Positions 29,201 to 38,104 are shown, counted from the stretch's first letter. The stretch is 64,000 bases of DNA from Clostridiales bacterium CHKCI001 (GCA_900045905.1 FCNS01000012.1:248001-312000), one strand, 5' to 3'. Program-made: numbers and translations. The notes: generated by a model from the letters alone, not told the origin.

Positions 29201-29946
29201 ATTCTAAGACCTACTTGATCCCTTATGGTTCTCGTATTAAGATTCAAGACGGTGCAGTATTGCAGGCTGGTGATGAACTGACTGAAGGTAGTATAAATCC
29301 TCATGATATTTTGAAAATTAAGGGAGTACGTGCGGTACAGGATTATATGATTCAGGAGGTACAACGTGTATACCGTCTTCAAGGTGTAGAAATCAATGAC
29401 AAACATATTGAAGTTATTGTACGCCAGATGTTAAAGAAGATCCGTGTAGAAGAAAGCGGAGATGGAGATGTGCTTCCAGGAGTATCTATGGATGTATTGG
29501 ATTTCAATGATATGAATGAAAAGCTGATTCGTGAAGGTAAGAAACCAGCAGAAGGAAAACAAGTAATGCTTGGTATTACAAAGGCTTCTCTGGCAACCGA
29601 TTCTTTCTTATCAGCAGCATCTTTCCAGGAGACAACGAAAGTTCTGACAGAAGCAGCAATTAATGGTAGAGTCGATAAGTTAATTGGTCTGAAAGAGAAT
29701 GTTATTATCGGTAAACTGATTCCAGCGGGTACAGGTATGAAACGATATCGCTCTGTAAAGTTGGATACTGATATGAGTGTATTAGAAAATCTGGATTTAA
29801 ATGAAAAGGCTGTGGATGAAGAGGAAGAGATGGATAATGAAATTGAAGGGTTAGAAAGACTTGGAGGTACCGATTTATCCGAAGAAGAGCAGGAAGAAAG
29901 CTTAAGTGCAGATGCTTTAGAGGAGTCTAGCGATAAAGAAGAATAA
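26233..29946 (+). CDS. rpoC: RNA polymerase beta' subunit
   Basis: A 1237-residue catalytic subunit of RNA polymerase. The zinc ribbon [20 protein letters not shown] is near the N-terminus. The magnesium motif [12 protein letters not shown], the bridge-helix/trigger-loop region (ending [24 protein letters not shown]) and the second zinc site ([13 protein letters not shown]) follow. The C-terminus is acidic, as in rpoB. It begins 18 bases after rpoB behind GGGAG. Confidence 0.99.
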   Translation: MPETNNETYQPMTFDSIKIGLASPEKIREWSRGVVTKPETINYRTLKPEKDGLFCERIFGPQKDWECHCGKYKKIRYKGVICDRCGVEVTKSNVRRERMGHIELAAPVSHIWYFKGIPSRMGLVLDVSPRTLDKVLYFASYIVLDEGNTNLSYKQVLSEKEYRDAVEEWGEGAFRVGMGAEAIKELLTAIDLEKDSLELRTALKDASGQKRARIIKRLEVVEAFRVSGNRPEWMIMDAIPVIPPDLRPMVQLDGGRFATSDLNDLYRRIINRNNRLARLLELGAPDIIVRNEKRMLQEAVDALIDNGRRGRPVTGPGNRALKSLSDMLKGKQGRFRQNLLGKRVDYSGRSVIVVGPELKIYQCGLPKEMAIELFKPFVMKELVANGTAHNIKSAKKMVERLQTEVWDVLEEVIKEHPVMLNRAPTLHRLGIQAFEPILVEGKAIKLHPLVCTAFNADFDGDQMAVHLPLSVEAQAECRFLLLSPNNLLKPSDGGPVAVPSQDMVLGIYYLTQERPGVKGEGKFFRNVNEAILAYENEVITLHSKIKVRVTKEMPDGTKLSGIVESTLGRFIFNEIIPQDLGFVDRTIPGNELVPEVDFLVGKKQLKQILEKVINTHGATATAEVLDAVKSMGYKYSTRAAMTVSISDMTVPPQKPELIEKAQHTVDLIAKNFKRGFITEEERYKEVIQTWQETDNILTKALLDGLDKYNNIYMMADSGARGSDKQIKQLAGMRGLMADTTGHTIELPIKSNFREGLDVLEYFISAHGARKGLSDTALRTADSGYLTRRLVDVSQDVIIREVDCCEGKEIPYMEIKAFMDGQETIESLQDRLTGRFIAETITDPDTGEVVIKANHMVTPKRAAAIMKVLDKLGRNSVKIRTVLSCKSHIGVCAKCYGSNMATGQSVQVGEAVGIIAAQSIGEPGTQLTMRTFHTGGVAGGDITQGLPRVEELFEARKPKGLAIITEFGGVATLKDTKKKREIIITDPETGNSKTYLIPYGSRIKIQDGAVLQAGDELTEGSINPHDILKIKGVRAVQDYMIQEVQRVYRLQGVEINDKHIEVIVRQMLKKIRVEESGDGDVLPGVSMDVLDFNDMNEKLIREGKKPAEGKQVMLGITKASLATDSFLSAASFQETTKVLTEAAINGRVDKLIGLKENVIIGKLIPAGTGMKRYRSVKLDTDMSVLENLDLNEKAVDEEEEMDNEIEGLERLGGTDLSEEEQEESLSADALEESSDKEE

Positions 29947-29985
29947 ATAACAAAAGAAAGTTTCACTGGATGGCATATCACGATA

Positions 29986-30018
29986 ACAAAAGAAACCTCC
30001 ACTGGAGCTTTCTTTTGT
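29986..30018 (+). terminator. Terminator hairpin after rpoC
   Basis: Arms at 29986-30000 and 30004-30018 pair over about 14 positions with one mismatch and an ACT loop. The left arm is A-rich and the right arm T-rich. A partial copy of the left arm (ACAAAAGAAA) also occurs just before it at about 29949. Confidence 0.75.
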
Positions 30019-30031
30019 ATGTCACGACAAT

Positions 30032-30078
30032 CTAAAATGCTGTGATAGTTTGTAGGGAAAACTATCACAGCATTTTAG
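30032..30078. terminator. Second, 20-bp perfect hairpin after rpoC
   Basis: Bases 30032-30051 pair perfectly with 30059-30078 around a seven-base loop. Sequence is unrelated to the first hairpin 14 bases upstream. Two stacked hairpins would give very tight termination of the highly expressed rpoBC unit, or the second may be a mobile palindromic unit. Confidence 0.6.
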
Positions 30079-30240
30079 GTTGAAGCGATTATAAAAATTC
30101 TAAATATTACTATAAAGTGGGGGTAGCTCATTAAATATAGATGTAATCGCTATTTAAGATGCTACAATATAAAAAAATTGGGATAAAGAAATTACGATAT
30201 TTTAATATAAAGATGGCTTATAATCGCTCATACTAATAGA

Positions 30241-30478
30241 AATCTTTAAATAAGTCATTTAAAGACAACTACCATGTGAGTAATTATAACATAAACCGCC
30301 AAGAAGTCAAGTAATGCTTCAAAAACACTGTTTTAATAACTGGGCAGTCTATCATTCATCTATTCATTTGAAAGATTTTTCAGATAATAATTAGAAAAAT
30401 GGAAAGAAAATAGCTTAAATTATCTTGATACTTCTGTTAAAATACAAATAAAATCCTTAAATGACTTATTTAAAGATT
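30241..30478. repeat. Short AT-rich element with inverted-repeat ends (MITE-like)
   Basis: The 24 bases at 30241-30264 are the reverse complement of 30455-30478 with one mismatch. Each end is itself nearly palindromic (TTTAAAT, five bases, ATTTAAA). The 190 bases between hold no reading frame of note. This layout fits a non-autonomous miniature transposable element or paired operator sites. I see no clear target-site duplication. The rest of the stretch 30079-30575 is AT-rich and shows nothing else. Confidence 0.45.
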
Positions 30479-30575
30479 ACTGCTTATTTTTTTTGAGTTT
30501 ATGTATAATTTTCCGACTTTAATTGGATAAAAATAAAAAAATATAAATATATAAAGAGAAAAGGAAGAAAAATAA

Positions 30576-31139
30576 ATGAAATCATATCAAATTGCAGAAT
30601 ATAATCGAATTTTCTTGGAAGATATTATAAAGGAAGGAGGCTTTTGTATTGATGCAACTGCGGGTGGTGGGAATGATACTATATTTTTAGCTAAGAAAGT
30701 CGGAGCATTTGGCAAGGTACTTGCAATGGATATTCAGCAAGTTGCATTAGATAAGACAGCTACTCGTTTGAAAAGGGAAGGACTGGAGGAACGAGTGGAA
30801 TTGATTTTAGATACTCATGCAAGATTGCTTTCTTATGCACAAACAAATTCTGCCGATGCAATTATGTTTAACTTTGGATATTTTCCAGGTGGAGACCATA
30901 GAGTTCATACAAAGGCACAGTCAAGTATAGAGGCGATTCAGGCGGGACTGCAAATATTAAAAAAAGATGGGGCAATGTCATTATGTATTTATAGTGGGGG
31001 AGATAGCGGATTTGAAGAACGAGATGCAATTTTAGATTATCTAAAAATGCTGGATTCTAGGCAATATCTTGTTATTTTAAGTGAATATTATAATCGTCCA
31101 AATCATCCCCCAATTCCAGTCTTAATTGTAAAATTATAA
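30576..31139 (+). CDS. mnmM: SAM-dependent tRNA methyltransferase, MnmM/YtqB family
   Basis: A 187-residue class I methyltransferase. The SAM-binding loop is IDATAGGGNDTIFLA. The family-specific FNFGYFPGGDH segment, the T/S-rich helix after it, and the C-terminal YNRPNHPPIPVLIVKL all fit the YtqB group. The B. subtilis member was identified as the enzyme that methylates aminomethyl-thiouridine at tRNA wobble position 34. The start is ATG 30576 behind AAAAGGAAG. It stands alone between the AT-rich element and the CoA-disulfide reductase gene. Confidence 0.85.
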   Translation: MKSYQIAEYNRIFLEDIIKEGGFCIDATAGGGNDTIFLAKKVGAFGKVLAMDIQQVALDKTATRLKREGLEERVELILDTHARLLSYAQTNSADAIMFNFGYFPGGDHRVHTKAQSSIEAIQAGLQILKKDGAMSLCIYSGGDSGFEERDAILDYLKMLDSRQYLVILSEYYNRPNHPPIPVLIVKL

Positions 31140-31181
31140 TTAAAAGTATTTCATAATGTTTTTCTCATTCAAAAGAAGATT

Positions 31182-31223
31182 TGTGACTCTATCACAGAAT
31201 AAAAGAAAAAAATAGTATATAAT
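31182..31223 (+). promoter_or_regulatory. CRP/FNR-like palindrome at -41 plus -10
   Basis: TGTGA at 31182-31186 and TCACA at 31192-31196 form a palindrome centred at 31189. A TATAAT -10 box lies at 31218-31223 with no good -35. The palindrome centre falls about 41 bases before the expected transcription start, the position of class II activators of the CRP/FNR family. The half-site gap is five bases rather than the usual six, which tempers the assignment. Confidence 0.4.
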
Positions 31224-31253
31224 GATGTCATCGTGATAACAAGGAGGACTGAA

Positions 31254-33707
31254 ATGAGTAAAACAGTTATTATTGGAGGCGTTGCAGGAGGGGCAACAGC
31301 GGCAGCTAGATTAAGACGTTTGGATGAGAAGATGAAGATTGTTCTGTTAGAAAGAGGTGACTATATTTCTTATGCAAACTGTGGTTTACCATATTATATT
31401 GGTGATGTAATTAAAAATCGCGATGCATTATTACTTCAGACGCCGCAGGGAATGAAGGATAAGTTTTATATAGATGTAAGAGTACAAAGTGAAGTAACAC
31501 AAATTCATAAAGAAAAGAAATTGGTTACTGTAAAAGAAAAAAATGGGAACGTTTATGAGGAATCTTATGATAACTTAATTATTGCTACAGGTTCTTCTCC
31601 ATTAAAGCCTCCGATTCCTGGGATCGAAAGTGAAGGCATCTATACACTTTGGAATGTTAATGATACGGATAAAATCAGAGGAATTATAGATGAAAAGCAA
31701 CCAAAGACAGTAGCAATTATTGGTGGTGGCTTTATCGGTCTGGAAATGGCAGAAAATCTCCATAAGAGAGGAATTCAAGTATTCCTTATTGAAGCTCAAA
31801 ATCAGGTGATGGCGCCGTTGGACTTTGAAATGGCACAAATTCTTCACGAAAATATAAATGAAAATGGTGTGTCTTTATATTTGGGAGATGGTGTAACATC
31901 ATTTGAAAAAGCAGGAGAAAAAGTAATAGTTACGCTTGCTAGTCAAAAAACAATAAAAGTAGATTTTGTTGTTTTATCCATTGGAGTAAGACCAAATAGT
32001 CAACTGGCAAAGGATGCTGGTTTGGAACTTAATCAAAGAGGTGGAATTAAAGTAGATAGCAGTTTGCAGACTTCTTATCCTGGAATTTGGGCAGTTGGAG
32101 ATGTGATTGAAGTGGAACATTTTGTTACAGGAAAATCAACCATGATTCCACTTGCAGGACCAGCAAATAAACAAGGGCGTATTGTAGCAAATAATATTTG
32201 TGGTCTTACTCAGGAAAAGGAAGAATATGAGGGTAGTCTAGGTACTTCTGTTGCGCAAGTATTTGATTTAACGGTTGCTTCTACTGGATTAAATGAAAAG
32301 CAGTTAAAAGCAGAAGGATTTGAAAAAGGAACAGATTATGAAACAATAGTGATTTCTCAAAAATCACATGCCAGTTACTATCCAATGGCCATGCCGCTTA
32401 CTTTAAAATTGATTTTTACAAATAAAGGAAAAATTTTAGGAACACAAATTGTTGGACAGGATGGTGTAGATAAACGAATTGATACAATTGCTACAACTAT
32501 GAGAGTTGGAGGAACAATTGAAACATTGAAAAAACTAGAATTAGCTTATGCACCTCCTTATTCTTCTGCAAAAGATCCTGTGAATATGGCAGGTTTTGTA
32601 GCAGACAATAGTTTAAAAGGACTTGTATCGTTAATAATGCCAAATGAAATTACAAAAGATATGATTTTATTAGATGTAAGAGAAAATATGGAGCGGCTTG
32701 CTTGGCATATACCTGGTTCTATACATATTCCGTTAGGAGAGATACGAAAAAGAATAGAAGAACTGCCAAAAGATAAAATAATTGTAACATATTGTGCAGT
32801 GGGAGTTCGCTCTTATAACGCAGCTAGAATTTTAATGCAAAATGGATGGAATCAAGTGAAGGTTTTAGCAGGAGGAACTAATTTTTATAAAAGCTTTTTC
32901 TTTCAGCCAGAAGAAATCGAACAATCAGAAGAAATAAACGAACAATCTTCTCAATTAAAGGAAACAAAGGCAAAGTTGGCAGTAAAAACATTGGATTGTT
33001 GTGGGTTACAATGTCCTGGACCTATTATGAAAGTAAACGCAACCATGAATACGATGCAACAAGGAGAAATACTGAAAATATCTGCAACGGATATGGGATT
33101 TGCGGCAGATATAAAAAGTTGGTGTCAGAGGACAGGAAATACTTTCATCGAAAAGGAAAAGACGGGAAAAGAGGTAATTGTTACAATCCAAAAAGGGGAG
33201 AAACAAGAAAAGAATGGAACGACTAAGCCAGAAATCTCACAGGGAAAAACACTAGTTGTCTTCGATGGAGACCTTGATAAAGTATTAGCTTCTTTTATTA
33301 TAGCAAATGGAGCAGCAGCGATGGGAAGACCTGTTACTATGTTTTTTACTTTCTGGGGATTAAATGTGCTTAGAAAACCAAAATCTATAAAAATAAATAA
33401 AACAATGTTGGATAAAGTGTTTGCCAAAATGATGCCAAGAGGAGCAAAGAAACTGAAACTTTCAAAAATGCATTTGTTTGGAATTGGCACGGCTATGATA
33501 AAGAGCGTAATGAAAAAGAAACGAGTATTCTCTTTAGAAGAACTTATTACACAAGCCAAAGAGAATGGCGTTAGATTGGTAGCATGTACAATGTCCATGG
33601 ATATAATGGGAATTCGCCCAGAAGAGTTAATTGATGGGGTAGAATTAGGCGGAGTTGCCAGTTATCTGGCAGATGCGGAAAAGTCAGATGTGAATTTATT
33701 TATATAG
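31254..33707 (+). CDS. CoA-disulfide reductase-rhodanese-TusA-DsrE fusion
   Basis: An 817-residue four-domain protein. Residues 1-450 are a flavin pyridine-nucleotide disulfide reductase with GGVAGGATAAARL and the single active cysteine C43 in SYANCGLPYY, as in CoA-disulfide reductase. Residues about 455-545 are a rhodanese domain with the YCAVGVRS active loop. About 575-650 is a TusA/SirA sulfur-carrier domain (LDCCGLQCPGP, C587). About 665-817 is a DsrE-like domain with C778. It probably reduces persulfides or polysulfide/CoA disulfide using NAD(P)H and passes sulfur between its own domains. ATG 31254 follows AAGGAGG; a longer start at 31233 overlaps that site. Single-gene unit. Confidence 0.9.
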   Translation: MSKTVIIGGVAGGATAAARLRRLDEKMKIVLLERGDYISYANCGLPYYIGDVIKNRDALLLQTPQGMKDKFYIDVRVQSEVTQIHKEKKLVTVKEKNGNVYEESYDNLIIATGSSPLKPPIPGIESEGIYTLWNVNDTDKIRGIIDEKQPKTVAIIGGGFIGLEMAENLHKRGIQVFLIEAQNQVMAPLDFEMAQILHENINENGVSLYLGDGVTSFEKAGEKVIVTLASQKTIKVDFVVLSIGVRPNSQLAKDAGLELNQRGGIKVDSSLQTSYPGIWAVGDVIEVEHFVTGKSTMIPLAGPANKQGRIVANNICGLTQEKEEYEGSLGTSVAQVFDLTVASTGLNEKQLKAEGFEKGTDYETIVISQKSHASYYPMAMPLTLKLIFTNKGKILGTQIVGQDGVDKRIDTIATTMRVGGTIETLKKLELAYAPPYSSAKDPVNMAGFVADNSLKGLVSLIMPNEITKDMILLDVRENMERLAWHIPGSIHIPLGEIRKRIEELPKDKIIVTYCAVGVRSYNAARILMQNGWNQVKVLAGGTNFYKSFFFQPEEIEQSEEINEQSSQLKETKAKLAVKTLDCCGLQCPGPIMKVNATMNTMQQGEILKISATDMGFAADIKSWCQRTGNTFIEKEKTGKEVIVTIQKGEKQEKNGTTKPEISQGKTLVVFDGDLDKVLASFIIANGAAAMGRPVTMFFTFWGLNVLRKPKSIKINKTMLDKVFAKMMPRGAKKLKLSKMHLFGIGTAMIKSVMKKKRVFSLEELITQAKENGVRLVACTMSMDIMGIRPEELIDGVELGGVASYLADAEKSDVNLFI

Positions 33708-33766
33708 AAATACAATAATAACAGTTAGTGAAATAGACATAAGATAGTTAAAATCCAATTGAGTGT

Positions 33767-33824
33767 AAAACAGGCAATTGTCCAATTCAAGTGTATAAAA
33801 CACTAGTAGGCGATTGCTTGTTTT
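33767..33824 (+). terminator. Terminator hairpin of the CoA-disulfide reductase gene
   Basis: Arms 33767-33778 and 33813-33824 pair over 12 positions with one wobble, enclosing a second small hairpin (GTGT/ACAC). The right arm ends in TTTT. It lies 60 bases after the stop. Confidence 0.65.
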
Positions 33825-33825
33825 A

Positions 33826-34121
33826 GTGGAAATATTTTCACTAAAAGTTGCGAACTAGTCTGTGTTCATAAGTAAGCGGATTGTGAATCTCTGTTTGGAT
33901 GTAATAAAAAGGAAGGTCAATTTATTTTAATGCCACAGTTTGTTTTTGATAAGTAAAATGATAATAAGAAGAAAAATTATATTGAATATTATAAAAGCAT
34001 ATAGTATAATTTTGATAAAGTAGTTCTCTTTTTTAATAAAGGTATGAAAATGAATAAAAGAGAACGGTATTCTTTATAATAATTAAATAAAATGTATTTT
34101 AAATAGCATTAGGAGGTAAAA
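33826..34121 (+). other. AT-rich leader of the blaI-like gene with a long inverted repeat
   Basis: No coding sequence. A TATAAT box is visible near 34007. Beyond it, GTTCTCTTTT at 34023-34032 and AAAAGAGAAC at 34056-34065 form a perfect ten-pair inverted repeat in the untranslated leader, possibly a site for the repressor itself or an RNA hairpin. The classic BlaI operator (TACA...TGTA) is not evident. Confidence 0.35.
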
Positions 34122-34508
34122 ATGAGAGGTTCTAGATTATCAGATTGTGAAATTATGATTATGCAATGCGTATGGGCAGTAGATTATGATATTTCTTCGT
34201 TGGAAATTCAAAAGGCAATGTTGAATAAGTTTCAAAAAAAATATGAAAGAACAACAATTGCTACGTTTTTGAAAAAATTAAAAGATAAGAACTTTTTAAT
34301 GTCTTATCAAAAGGGAGTTGTAGTTTACTATCGTGCATTGGTAAGTGAAAAGGAGTTCCAGAAAGAAGAAGCACAGTTGTTTAAGAATACGATTTTTGGA
34401 GGTTCTTTTTCAAAATTATTGTCAGCATTTGCAGAGAGTGAGAACTTAACAAAAGAAGAAGCAGATCAAATAAAAGAGTGGGTTGATGGAAATAGAAAGA
34501 ATTGTTAA
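34122..34508 (+). CDS. BlaI/MecI-family winged-helix repressor
   Basis: A 128-residue repressor of the BlaI/MecI/CopY family. It begins with LSDCEIMIMQCVWA and has the winged-helix core TTIATFLKKLKDKNFLMSYQKG followed by a helical dimerisation tail. Family members control beta-lactamase, penicillin-binding protein, copper or ATPase genes. They usually lie beside a membrane-bound sensor protease (BlaR1/MecR1), which is missing here. The target may be elsewhere, or in the lipoprotein/ABC region downstream. AGGAGG precedes the ATG. Confidence 0.9.
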   Translation: MRGSRLSDCEIMIMQCVWAVDYDISSLEIQKAMLNKFQKKYERTTIATFLKKLKDKNFLMSYQKGVVVYYRALVSEKEFQKEEAQLFKNTIFGGSFSKLLSAFAESENLTKEEADQIKEWVDGNRKNC

Positions 34509-34544
34509 TAGATTTAGGATAATACTCTTAATATCTACGATTAG

Positions 34545-34567
34545 AAAAAGAGGGAAACCTCTTTTTT
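34545..34567 (+). terminator. Terminator after the blaI-like gene
   Basis: AAAAAGAGG, a GAAA tetraloop, and CCTCTTTTTT form a classic short intrinsic terminator. Confidence 0.85.
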
Positions 34568-34660
34568 AAGTAAAGAGTGTTCTAAAAAATAAGAATTCTA
34601 TTCTAAACTAATATATAGAAAATGTATGAGTATGAAATAGCGATAAAAGCAGGTGAGAAT

Positions 34661-36205
34661 GTGGAATTGGAAAAACAATATCGATTAGGTTCTATGATAA
34701 TGCATCGCTGTCAAACTCATCAAATACCGTATGATCAGCTTTGTCAGGGGATTGTATCTCCCTCTACATTAAGACGTTTCATAAATGGAACAGCTGAACC
34801 AGAAAAATTTATTGTGGATCAGTTATTAGAGCGAGCTGGTGTCTGTCCAGATCAGTTTGAGTCATGGATTGATGATAAAGACTGGTATTGGTTTTGTAAA
34901 AGAGATGAAATACGACAGGCATATAATAAAGAAAATTATGGGTTAATGGAAGAGCTGATACAAAAATATAAAAAGATCTGTCCTAAAGTATATCCATCCT
35001 ATCTTCAATATGGAGAATTGATGCAAGCTTATTTATATAGTAAGCAGAAAGATACAGGGCAGTTTTTAAAACAGTCATTGGATGCGCTCCATTGTACTAT
35101 TCCAGATATTACATCGATTGTATGGGAACAAGCTTGCTTTAGTATACAAGAACTTCATATTCTTATATTAATCGCAGAAGGATACCAGAAAGTAGGAAAG
35201 TATCCTTTGGCGATTCGATTGTTGGAATATGTTATTACCTACTCTACTGCTCGCCAAATAGAAGTAGAAGAAGCACTAAAATTTGTTCCGTATGCTAGAT
35301 TGATATTGGCACGTATTTATTTTCAGATAGGGAAGAGAAAAAATGCAGTCAGGGAAAGTTGGAAAGGAATTCAATTCCTCCAGCAAAATCATTGTACGAT
35401 TTGTGGGATTCCATTAATGGAGCAATTGCTCCAATCGATAGAAAAACGGGACGACAAAGAATCCTATGATAGGAACGAAGAAGAAATCTATGAAAAGGTT
35501 TTAATTTCTGTTCAAAAATGGAAAGAGATTTTTAGGGAATATAATATTCCATTTGATATGCTCCATTCCATTCAAAATTATGAAAACTGTCATATTATCT
35601 CGGATTCCATTCAAGCGTATCGATTATTGAGTGGAAAGACACAGGAGCAATTTTGCGATGGAATTTGTACGGTACGTGCGTTTCGTGATATTGAAAAAGG
35701 CAGAACATCTCCAAAAACACTCTGTTTCCATGATTTGATGAATCGGTGTGGACTGCCAAATACAAAATATACTCATTATACTCAATGGAATCAAAAACGA
35801 ACGCATGTAGCGCAGTTGCATGATAAACAACTGCCCGATCAGGCACCTCAACAATATGAAACTTTACTGCACAGTATGATCCCAAACTATCCCAATGTTA
35901 ATTTAGAACAGTATCCTTTGCGGTTTCATGAAACAATTATGATAAATTATCTTGCTTGTTCTTATGGGGAAAGCGGAAACTATTTAAAGGCAGTTGAATT
36001 ACTTAGAGCTGTTTATAAAAGTTATCAAAATAGTAGGACCGCTGAATTATTGTCTTATAAAGGATATTGTTTCACATTAAAAAACTTGGCAAACTACCTA
36101 CAGCTTTCCAATATGCAAAAGCAAGCAGAAACAGTCAATCGAGAGCTTATCCGTCGAGAACTACATAACGGTCATATACAATATGCGGATATAATTATTT
36201 GGTAA
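34661..36205 (+). CDS. Regulator with two HTH-like segments and helical-repeat body (RRNPP-like)
   Basis: A 514-residue protein, all helical in character. Near the N-terminus is a Cro/XRE-like HTH segment (IPYDQLCQGIVSPSTLRRFINGT). A second similar segment occurs near residue 320 (TQEQFCDGICTVRAFRDIEKG). The remainder looks like TPR-type helical pairs, as in PlcR/Rgg regulators that respond to secreted peptides. No signal peptide or membrane helix is visible. Start: AGGTGA at 34651 supports GTG 34661; an ATG at 34622 lacks a binding site. It directly precedes the lipoprotein/ABC region, so it may control it. Ligand unknown. Confidence 0.65.
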   Translation: MELEKQYRLGSMIMHRCQTHQIPYDQLCQGIVSPSTLRRFINGTAEPEKFIVDQLLERAGVCPDQFESWIDDKDWYWFCKRDEIRQAYNKENYGLMEELIQKYKKICPKVYPSYLQYGELMQAYLYSKQKDTGQFLKQSLDALHCTIPDITSIVWEQACFSIQELHILILIAEGYQKVGKYPLAIRLLEYVITYSTARQIEVEEALKFVPYARLILARIYFQIGKRKNAVRESWKGIQFLQQNHCTICGIPLMEQLLQSIEKRDDKESYDRNEEEIYEKVLISVQKWKEIFREYNIPFDMLHSIQNYENCHIISDSIQAYRLLSGKTQEQFCDGICTVRAFRDIEKGRTSPKTLCFHDLMNRCGLPNTKYTHYTQWNQKRTHVAQLHDKQLPDQAPQQYETLLHSMIPNYPNVNLEQYPLRFHETIMINYLACSYGESGNYLKAVELLRAVYKSYQNSRTAELLSYKGYCFTLKNLANYLQLSNMQKQAETVNRELIRRELHNGHIQYADIIIW

Positions 36206-36254
36206 AAATAGTAAAATTTAATATCTTCGTGTATATTACGCAGCTTAAATTAAA

Positions 36255-36302
36255 AAAGGGAAATTTCTTGAAATTTATATTAGTTTCAAGAAACTTCCCT
36301 TT
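36255..36302 (+). terminator. Terminator, cassette copy 1
   Basis: Arms 36255-36273 and 36284-36302 pair almost completely (19 positions, one mismatch) around a ten-base loop. The right arm runs into the -35 of the next promoter. A related copy lies at 38038-38081. Confidence 0.8.
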
Positions 36303-36328
36303 ACTCTTGTCAAATTTATCTGTATAAT
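36300..36328 (+). promoter_or_regulatory. Promoter, cassette copy 1
   Basis: TTTACT at 36300-36305, a 17-base spacer, TATAAT at 36323-36328. The -35 begins within the tail of the terminator. The same arrangement with identical hexamers and spacing is repeated at 38076-38104, which supports function. Confidence 0.65.
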
Positions 36329-36410
36329 TAAATTATTAATGAAAGAACGGATATAAATATGCAATTATTGTAGGAGTCTGGAAACTAAAAATAGAATAGG
36401 AGGTAGCGTT

Positions 36411-37667
36411 ATGAATGCATTAGTATGGAATGTGAAAAAAATAATATTACTGCTTTCTTGGATTTTAGTATGTGTTGCTCTGATTATAAGAAAAAAGTTG
36501 GGAATTTTATTTTTGATGGTACTCTTGTTGTTAACTGCGTGTAGTAATAGAAATTCAGAGCAGGAAGCAAGATTTTCAGATTATCAGCGTGGATTTGTGA
36601 AAGGATGGGGAAGTCCCATTGTGGAGACATCAGATGGATATTATTTTTTAGTAGGGGAAAGTCTTTTTGGAGAATATTTAGTTTTTATGGATCGTGAATT
36701 AAAGGAATCTTCTTTTGTATGCAGTAAACCAGAATGCCTGCATGAAAAAGAGAACGATGAAAATAAAGAAAATTGTGATGCATATTTTTTTAGATCTAAG
36801 GCTGTAAATTATTATAATGGAAAAATTTATGTGTTAGCGGATGGAAGGGTACCTGATTTGGTTCCAAGAGATGCTATTTATGAGTTGGAGTTAGATGGAA
36901 GTAATAAGAAAAAAATATATGATGGGGAGGGAAAGATTAATTCTGCCTGTATTCATCGAGGAGATATGATTTTATATGAGGCTAAATATATAGAAGGAGA
37001 AAAAAATCCAATTGTGTCAATCACGAAATTTCCAGTGGATAATCCATCTAATCTGGGAGTTTTATATGAAACAAACGATTATGAAGATGTATCCATTAAT
37101 TTTTTAGAGTGTTATCAAAATTATTGTTATTTTAGTCTGGACATTATGAATGAGGATGGTATGGAATCTCATAGTATGATTATTAATTTACATACGAAAA
37201 AAATAAAAGATTGTTATAAGATTGCAAACAATCGATTGATTGTGGGAAGAGACTGTCTGTATGCATGTAGCTTGTTGAATCAAGACAAAGAAATGGAGGA
37301 ATGGGAACATGAGCATTATGAATGTAGCTTAGATGGAGAGAAAAAAAGGAAATTAACGGAAAAGGATTTTGAAGCACTGGGAAGAGGTGCAGAAATTATA
37401 AGAGCGGATGATCAGTATGTATATTTGCAGGATGTAGATTATGGAGCAAATGCAGTTACAAGGGAAGAGCAAATGTATTATATTTATACATATGATGGAA
37501 TGCTGATGGGAACGGTTTCTAACAGAAATTTTTCTGGATTAGTTGAATTTTTGAATGGAAATGATAAGCATATGTTTTTTAAAAACCTTGGAAGTTATTA
37601 TAAGATTGATAAAAGTCAATTAGGAGAAGGAAAAGAATTGGTGCCAGAGTTAATCTTAGAATTTTAA
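36411..37667 (+). CDS. Lipoprotein with predicted beta-propeller, copy 1 (extended N-terminus)
   Basis: A 418-residue lipoprotein closely related to the one at 39152-40342. The lipobox LLTAC falls at about residue 44. It is preceded by an extra hydrophobic segment (residues 8-26) that the second copy lacks. At the place where copy 2 begins with ATG, this copy has ATA (near 36489), so it is read from an upstream ATG behind AGGAGG at 36411. The mature part carries repeated short strands with Tyr/Gly/Asp turns (YYNGKIYVLADG, IYELELDGS), suggesting a beta-propeller of the kind seen in extracellular sensor or binding lipoproteins. Function is unknown. Whether the extra helix blocks lipidation is an open question. 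Confidence 0.75.
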   Translation: MNALVWNVKKIILLLSWILVCVALIIRKKLGILFLMVLLLLTACSNRNSEQEARFSDYQRGFVKGWGSPIVETSDGYYFLVGESLFGEYLVFMDRELKESSFVCSKPECLHEKENDENKENCDAYFFRSKAVNYYNGKIYVLADGRVPDLVPRDAIYELELDGSNKKKIYDGEGKINSACIHRGDMILYEAKYIEGEKNPIVSITKFPVDNPSNLGVLYETNDYEDVSINFLECYQNYCYFSLDIMNEDGMESHSMIINLHTKKIKDCYKIANNRLIVGRDCLYACSLLNQDKEMEEWEHEHYECSLDGEKKRKLTEKDFEALGRGAEIIRADDQYVYLQDVDYGANAVTREEQMYYIYTYDGMLMGTVSNRNFSGLVEFLNGNDKHMFFKNLGSYYKIDKSQLGEGKELVPELILEF

Positions 37668-38037
37668 TGATTTACTGGAGAGTAATAATCGCAATCTATA
37701 TAATTTTAGGTAAAAACAAACCAGTTATGTTTTGTGAATGGAATATTAGAAGGATAGTATTTAGAGTACAGGCATAGTTGGGTTTATGATAACGGTAGTA
37801 TTTGCAGAAATAGCGAATGAATTTTATAGTATTGTTATTGTTTTGAAAGAGGGTGGATCTGAGAATCGTTGATTAGAAGAATATAAATATAACAACTGTG
37901 AAAGTAGTTTAGTTGGAGGTTTTAGCATAGGAAAAATAAGTAAGAGGAAGTATAGGAGTCATTTATTGGAGAGTGTAAAAAAATTAAATATGTAAAAATA
38001 AGATGTGATGGTGATAAAACTTTATTTAGAAAAAAAG

Positions 38038-38072
38038 AAGTTTCCTGAAATGATACTAGTTTCAGGAAACTT
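38038..38072 (+). terminator. Terminator, cassette copy 2
   Basis: Thirteen perfect pairs (38038-38050 with 38060-38072) around a nine-base loop, followed by CCCTTTACT. Right arm and following bases match copy 1 at 36284-36305 with a few changes. Confidence 0.8.
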
Positions 38073-38075
38073 CCC

Positions 38076-38104
38076 TTTACTTCTGTGATGTATTTCTGTA
38101 TAAT
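38076..38104 (+). promoter_or_regulatory. Promoter, cassette copy 2
   Basis: TTTACT at 38076-38081, a 17-base spacer, TATAAT at 38099-38104. It is identical in hexamers and spacing to copy 1, while the spacer has diverged. Confidence 0.65.

Noticed and set aside
28876-30068. Long minus-strand frames opposite the 3' part of rpoC (up to 229 codons)
   Set aside because: They lie opposite rpoC; the Ser-rich product is just the reverse complement of acidic codons. No ribosome binding site or family match.
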